64,000 nucleotides of DNA from JADJLQ01 sp038251405 (lineage in GTDB: Bacteria; Bacteroidota; Bacteroidia; Chitinophagales; Saprospiraceae). Numbering within the stretch: position 1 is the stretch's first letter; every line of letters starts with the position of its first letter. The position numbers were made by a program, and so were the translations under genes. Below, in pieces: positions 60,000-64,000 of this stretch. The stretch covers positions 109,959 through 173,958 of the forward strand of contig JBBSBH010000006.1 in NCBI GenBank assembly GCA_038251405.1, in the 5' to 3' direction. The notes beneath the pieces are model-generated. The model made no database searches. It had not been told where the DNA came from and worked only from the letters and a program-made list of their open reading frames with translations.

Positions 60000-61256
60000 T
60001 TAAATTAAATTTTCCAAAACGACCACCGTCTTTTTTAAGACTCCGTTCCGGATAAATTGTACTTTCACTTTGCGGCCTTCCTTTCTGGAAAATGTTGAGA
60101 TTATTTGATCAAGACCCAATAAATTAGTAGATAAGCCTCCTACTCTTTTGATAATATCACCCTTTTGTAAACCGGCCGATTGGGCAGGGGAGGATGGAAT
60201 AACGGAACTTACTACAAATTGTTTAAAATCATGGCCTGTGGCTAATATTTCCATACCGCTTTTATCCACTCTAAATTCCTTTTTTAAATCCCTTATTGGG
60301 TTTAGATACATGAGGTTTTTTTGATAGTCAATATAGATATCAAATCGACTAAGTAATTGATTTCCAATTAAACCGTTTCGATTAGCAAATCCTATATCCT
60401 GGGTACTGGCGGTAAGCCTTATGGTGGAATCCATTTCCTGGAAACTGGTAACAATGTCTGGAAATTGAAATGATTCCAGTTTTAGTTCGGTGATCTTACC
60501 TATATGACCTTCTAAAAACCCACCCAATCCCTTTCCAAGTTTGCCTGGGATGCTTTTTTCGGGTGCCTTAAAATCTGGATTAGAATCAGAATAAAGCAAT
60601 AACGGCAGACCTGCTCCGGTGTCAACTAATAATTTTACAGGAATTTTTTTGTTATTGATGGTCACTTCTGCTTTTACATAAATTTTTCCATTTTGTATAT
60701 CAATAGGAACTTTTACAAACTTTCTATTGATTCGAAATTTATTTGGTTGGATAAAGGAGAGCACATTTCTTTTAAAGTCAATATGCGTTACATAAGTTTT
60801 AAAAAAACTGCCACTCATAATACCATCCACATACAGACCAGTCAATTCATCTAATTGGAAAAAATCCTCTTCTAAAACCAATAAATCCTGTTTAAAGGAA
60901 ACGGTTGGGCTTAAACCCATAGGAACATTTCTGGTGATCAGGGCATACATTTCCACAGATTGGTCTGCTCCTAATAGTCTTATCCTTCTATCATAGGTAT
61001 TTCCCAATAAATCTGAATATTCTTTTTTTAGTAATAAGGTATGTTCTGCGCCGGTATCAAAAATAAAATTCAGCGGTATTGCTTTGTTATACATTACCCT
61101 GGTAAGGATAAAATGATTTTTGTATTCAAATGGAATATTGATACTCTTGTCTCTTCCTATGATTTCAAATTTACTTAGTACGGACTGCGAATCAACTAAA
61201 TCTGAAGTTAATAAAAAGATCAGAATGGCAATTAATGAGGCAAAGGATTTTTTCAT
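60000..61256 (-). CDS. tandem retropepsin-like aspartyl protease with PDZ domain
   Basis: The start at ATG 61256 (MKKSFASLIAILIFLLTSDL) gives a signal peptide and 418 residues; upstream in-frame starts (61265, 61352) would place 3-32 residues before the signal sequence. Two aspartyl-protease-like repeats follow, with active motifs FIFDTGAEH (DTG 67-69) and LLVDTGAGL (212-214), each with a later hydrophobic-Gly segment (IMSGSFF, LIGNQLL). A PDZ domain closes the protein (about 330-415, SPAQSAGLQKGDIIKRVGGL). It probably acts in the periplasm. A terminator for the next gene lies just upstream of its start. Confidence 0.85.
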   Translation of the reverse strand: MKKSFASLIAILIFLLTSDLVDSQSVLSKFEIIGRDKSINIPFEYKNHFILTRVMYNKAIPLNFIFDTGAEHTLLLKKEYSDLLGNTYDRRIRLLGADQSVEMYALITRNVPMGLSPTVSFKQDLLVLEEDFFQLDELTGLYVDGIMSGSFFKTYVTHIDFKRNVLSFIQPNKFRINRKFVKVPIDIQNGKIYVKAEVTINNKKIPVKLLVDTGAGLPLLLYSDSNPDFKAPEKSIPGKLGKGLGGFLEGHIGKITELKLESFQFPDIVTSFQEMDSTIRLTASTQDIGFANRNGLIGNQLLSRFDIYIDYQKNLMYLNPIRDLKKEFRVDKSGMEILATGHDFKQFVVSSVIPSSPAQSAGLQKGDIIKRVGGLSTNLLGLDQIISTFSRKEGRKVKVQFIRNGVLKKTVVVLENLI

Positions 61257-61354
61257 ATCATTCATACCTAAATTTAAGCTTTCAATTAATACAACGCTTA
61301 GAAAAATGATATTGTGTCTGCCCTGCGCATCAACATCTTGCTCTTTTAACAAAA

Positions 61355-61386
61355 AAAAGGGGGTGATTTTTAAGTCACCCCCTTTT
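61355..61386 (-). terminator. hairpin terminator after the DUF937-OmpA gene
   Basis: A perfect 12-bp stem (AAAAGGGGGTGA at 61355-61366, TCACCCCCTTTT at 61375-61386) with an eight-base loop ends in a T-run on the reverse strand. It begins 35 bases after the stop of the DUF937-OmpA gene. Confidence 0.88.
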
Positions 61387-61420
61387 ATGTTTTGAATTTT
61401 ATAAATTCTTTATTAAAGTA

Positions 61421-62692
61421 TTATTTTTTAGTAACCAGGACCTCAACTCTTCTGTTTTTAGCTTTACCCTCATCCGTTGAATTATCAGCAATAGGTTGCT
61501 CCTGTCCCATGCCAGCTGTAGCTATTCTGGAGCCAGCTATTTTGCCCATACTAACTAAGTACGCTTTTACAGATTTAGCTCTGCTGTCAGATAATTTTTT
61601 ATTGGCAGCTGCATTACCCATATTATCAGTATGACCTACAACTTTAATTGTAACCGTTGGAAAAGCAGCTAATACAGATGCTAGTTGATCCAATTGATTG
61701 TGGGATTCTGCAGTTAACGAATCTGACCCTGTCTTAAAGCTTACAGCATCAAATGTAAAAGCAGATCCTTTAGGATCCAATTTAGCAGCAGCATCAGAAA
61801 AGAAGGTAGCAATTTTATCCGTAAAGCTTCCTTTTTTAGTTTCAAAAGTAGATCCACCCGGTAATGTAATCCTGCTCACTGTGGCTGCAATTGAATCGGC
61901 AATTCTTTTGGCTTCCATAGCCATGGAATCGGCAGCTGCTTTAGCCGCATCAATTGTTTCCGTTACCATAGGAGTTTCCATTGTTTTATTGCAGCTTTTT
62001 CTTCCCAAAAACCAAGCTAGTGCTCCCAATAATAATATGGGTAACAACCATTTAAGAAGGTTATTGCTTCCGCCGCCATTTGCACCCATTGAAGAACTAC
62101 CGCCTCCAGCAGCAGTTTTCATAGCAGAACTAGCCGAGGCAGTGCCCCCCAAATTGGCGAAACCTAAAATATTTCCAAGGCCTGCAGGAAGGGCTTTTGC
62201 CACTATATCTTTTTGGCCAACCATTAAATTTTTCAAACCCAGTGCATCCAGTGCTTTGTCTTTTACATATTTACCAACAAAACCCATTAAAAGAGGAGCA
62301 GCCATCTTCAATAGTGAAGATGAAGATCCAGTCTTTACCCCCGCTACATTTGAAATTAAATCAACGATTGATCCTAATTTGTCGCCAACTAAGTATTTTA
62401 AAATTCCTCCACCACTATTGAGCAGGTTATCAGTAGACTGGCCGCCACCAAATAGTCCTCCGAGGTTTTCTAATATGCTTCCATCGATATTATTTGACTT
62501 TAAAAAGTCTAAGACACCACGAGCTCCGGATTCATTAGAAGCTTTGCCCATAAGGCCACCTAATAAACTTGGTAAAATAGCACCCACTGCTTTGCCGGTA
62601 CTTGTTTCAGATTCGCCTAAAAACTTGCTAGCTTGGCTTGCCAGTTCACCACCGACCTGACTTTGAAGCATTTCTAATAAATTGATTGCCAT
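61421..62692 (-). CDS. DUF937-transmembrane-OmpA peptidoglycan-binding protein
   Basis: The 423-residue protein has an N-terminal DUF937-like region rich in Gly/Leu repeats (GAILPSLLGGLMGKASNESG, IDGSILENLGGLFGGG), a glycine/serine linker, a single helix (about 212-231, LLKWLLPILLLGALAWFLG) and a C-terminal OmpA domain (VVGHTDNMGNAAANKKLSDS, RAKSVKAYLV, NRRVEVLV). OmpA domains bind peptidoglycan. It lacks a cleavable signal, so the helix is probably the anchor, with OmpA in the periplasm and DUF937 in the cytosol. DUF937 has no known function. It ends with a clear terminator. Confidence 0.9.
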   Translation of the reverse strand: MAINLLEMLQSQVGGELASQASKFLGESETSTGKAVGAILPSLLGGLMGKASNESGARGVLDFLKSNNIDGSILENLGGLFGGGQSTDNLLNSGGGILKYLVGDKLGSIVDLISNVAGVKTGSSSSLLKMAAPLLMGFVGKYVKDKALDALGLKNLMVGQKDIVAKALPAGLGNILGFANLGGTASASSAMKTAAGGGSSSMGANGGGSNNLLKWLLPILLLGALAWFLGRKSCNKTMETPMVTETIDAAKAAADSMAMEAKRIADSIAATVSRITLPGGSTFETKKGSFTDKIATFFSDAAAKLDPKGSAFTFDAVSFKTGSDSLTAESHNQLDQLASVLAAFPTVTIKVVGHTDNMGNAAANKKLSDSRAKSVKAYLVSMGKIAGSRIATAGMGQEQPIADNSTDEGKAKNRRVEVLVTKK

Positions 62693-62843
62693 TGATTTTG
62701 ATTGTTATGATTAAGTAAATAAATTTTATGAAAATTAGGGATGTAGGGGGGATAGAAAAATTATAATCTGTCATTGCAAAAGTAATCAGGATAAAGCGAT
62801 ATTTGTTAAAAAAATTGTAAACAAATTGTAAATTCTTAACATT

Positions 62844-63833
62844 ATGTTTAAATGGGGAATTATTGGATTGGGTAGGATTGCTAATAAATTTGCTTCTGAG
62901 CTTCTGGAAACAGGTTTGGGAATAATAGGTGCTGCAGGCTCAAGGGATATTAATAAAGCTGCATTATTTACGCAACAATATGGTGGTGAAGCATTTGGAA
63001 GCTACGATGACTTTATTTCAAATGCCCGGATAGATGCGGTTTACATAGCAGTACCGCATCATTTACATGCTGAGCTTACACTGAAATGTTTGAAAAAAGG
63101 GATCCCGGTGCTTTGTGAAAAGCCTTTTACTATCAATGCTGGTGAGCTGCAAACAATAGTAGATTTTCAACAGAAAAATAAAGTGTTTTTAATGGAAGCC
63201 ATGTGGTCTAGATTCATGCCTCATATTGAATGGATAAAATCTGAATTTGATAATAATTCATTTGGAAAACTGTTACACCTGAAAGCTGAATTTTGTTTTA
63301 AAGGGAAAGAGCGGGGCGTAAGCCAGGGTGTTTCAAGACTCATTCGAAATGAACTAGGCGGGGGAGCCTTATTGGATATTGGAATTTACCCGGTGTTTCT
63401 TTCTCATTTATTTTTTGGATCACCGGATCAAATACATGCCCATGCCAAGATTGAAAATGACATTGATGAAACCTGCCAAATGATATTTACCTACAAGGAC
63501 GGTAGCACTGCTTTTTTAGATTCCAGCATACTTTGGGAAACGGATGGAAGAGCTGAGTTTTACTTTGAACACGCTACTATCATCATTCCTAAAAAATGGC
63601 ATGAATCTAATGAATTGCAAATCAAGAAAAACGGTAGTGAACTTGAAATAAAAACATGGAAATATCCATCGAGAGGGTTTTATTTTGAAATGAAAGAAGT
63701 ACAGGAATGCCTTGCAGTTGGCAAAACAAATAGTGATAAAATGACTCTTGAATTCTCTATGGAGGTAATGAAAACCCTCGATAAGGTAAGAAATAAAATC
63801 GGACTTCAGTATCCGGCAGATATTGCCTTATGA
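62844..63833 (+). CDS. Gfo/Idh/MocA family oxidoreductase (dihydrodiol/xylose dehydrogenase-like)
   Basis: The 329-residue protein begins FKWGIIGLGRIANKFASELL, a Rossmann fold, and has YIAVPHHLHAELTLKCLKKG, the catalytic CEKPFTINAGEL and ELGGGALLDIGIYPVFLSHL. This is the cytosolic dihydrodiol-dehydrogenase/NADP-D-xylose-dehydrogenase subgroup of the family, which oxidises sugars with NAD(P). No signal peptide is present, unlike the exported relative at 40568. It stands alone and is divergent from the DUF937-OmpA gene. Confidence 0.92.
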   Translation: MFKWGIIGLGRIANKFASELLETGLGIIGAAGSRDINKAALFTQQYGGEAFGSYDDFISNARIDAVYIAVPHHLHAELTLKCLKKGIPVLCEKPFTINAGELQTIVDFQQKNKVFLMEAMWSRFMPHIEWIKSEFDNNSFGKLLHLKAEFCFKGKERGVSQGVSRLIRNELGGGALLDIGIYPVFLSHLFFGSPDQIHAHAKIENDIDETCQMIFTYKDGSTAFLDSSILWETDGRAEFYFEHATIIIPKKWHESNELQIKKNGSELEIKTWKYPSRGFYFEMKEVQECLAVGKTNSDKMTLEFSMEVMKTLDKVRNKIGLQYPADIAL

Positions 63834-63981
63834 AGATATTATTGGCGCTCAACAGCTTCAACCGAAATTGCAATTTATGCGTTACTAAAGAAATCCATAG
63901 CTAACTTGACCACGTAAGAAACAAACCAATGCTAAAAATGGCGAGGAAATCCCCTCCGAAATTGTGGTGGGAATGTAGAAA

Positions 63982-64000
63982 GCCCTGCATTTGGCAGGGC
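63982..64000 (+). terminator. hairpin at right edge, probably a truncated terminator
   Basis: GCCCTGC (63982-63988), loop ATTTG, GCAGGGC (63994-64000) form a 7-bp GC-rich stem at the last bases of the window; any T-run is outside. The 148 bases between it and the oxidoreductase stop at 63833 hold no supported gene, so it may end that transcript or belong to a gene outside. Confidence 0.55.

Noticed and set aside
61698..62660. Long rightward open frame of 320 codons rich in Pro, Ser and Ala
   Set aside because: It lies wholly opposite the DUF937-OmpA gene, whose domains are clear; the composition is the mirror of Gly/Ala/Leu codons and no family motif is present.
1..64000. CRISPR array, rRNA operon or riboswitch
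   Set aside because: No regularly spaced repeats, no rRNA-like stretch and no recognisable riboswitch core were seen anywhere in the window.

Overview
The window reads as ordinary chromosome from an AT-rich member of the Bacteroidota, most likely a Saprospiria/Chitinophagia-type bacterium. The evidence is a type IX secretion (T9SS) C-terminal sorting domain, many Bacteroidota-type -7 promoter elements (TAnnTTTG), few clear Shine-Dalgarno sequences, an RhaT-type symporter, an ECF sigma factor followed by a membrane/beta-barrel partner, a DUF2490 outer membrane protein, and several genes typical of this phylum (Mpl ligase, Tat-exported Gfo/Idh/MocA oxidoreductase, DUF937-OmpA protein). I see no rRNA, CRISPR array, intact insertion sequence or prophage. 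The lineage is inferred from gene content, not from a marker phylogeny.

Layout. 1-3148 is the most accessory-looking part: a truncated YdjM-type hydrolase with a coupled small membrane protein, a DUF2490 protein, a Phd/VapC-type toxin-antitoxin pair, and a gene-poor stretch with GC-rich hairpin repeats. 3149-9872 is a leftward run: ppk1, purB, then crtI-crtB-SRPBCC-crtZ (carotenoids). 10075-15953 holds tpiA, an S24 self-cleaving-type repressor behind stacked palindromes, a membrane-anchored subtilase, trxB and fbaA. 15974-19021 holds treS and an alditol-oxidase-like enzyme, leftward. 19143-23260 is a four-gene rightward unit: LVIVD lipoprotein, beta-barrel-like protein, ECF sigma factor and a protein with one inner-membrane helix and a C-terminal barrel-like domain. 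23459-27071 holds yebC, tRNA-Pro(CGG), a SET-domain protein, a fatty acid desaturase and an aspartate aminotransferase.

27724-35145 holds mpl, an SMP-30-like protein, an Ate1-like transferase paired with aminopeptidase P, an MscS channel and a SulP transporter. 35276-41875 holds groES-groEL, secG with its overlapping TPR-like partner, an M1 peptidase and a Tat-exported oxidoreductase. 41955-49199 combines HMG-CoA lyase, a class IV aminotransferase and acetoacetyl-CoA synthetase (leucine/ketone-body theme) with two sugar transporters and purU. 49261-64000 holds a lineage-specific helical protein, a T9SS cargo with dockerin-like repeats, a second M1 peptidase, nnr, an RsmF-like methyltransferase coupled to a UbiD decarboxylase, a tandem aspartyl-protease/PDZ protein, a DUF937-OmpA protein and a Gfo/Idh/MocA oxidoreductase.

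Most genes are housekeeping. The parts most worth a second look are the sigma/trans-envelope protein unit, the Ate1-like/aminopeptidase P pair, the S24 repressor with its palindromes, and the recurrent placement of -7 promoter motifs a few bases before start codons. Product calls come from reading the translations and recalling family motifs; no database search was run.
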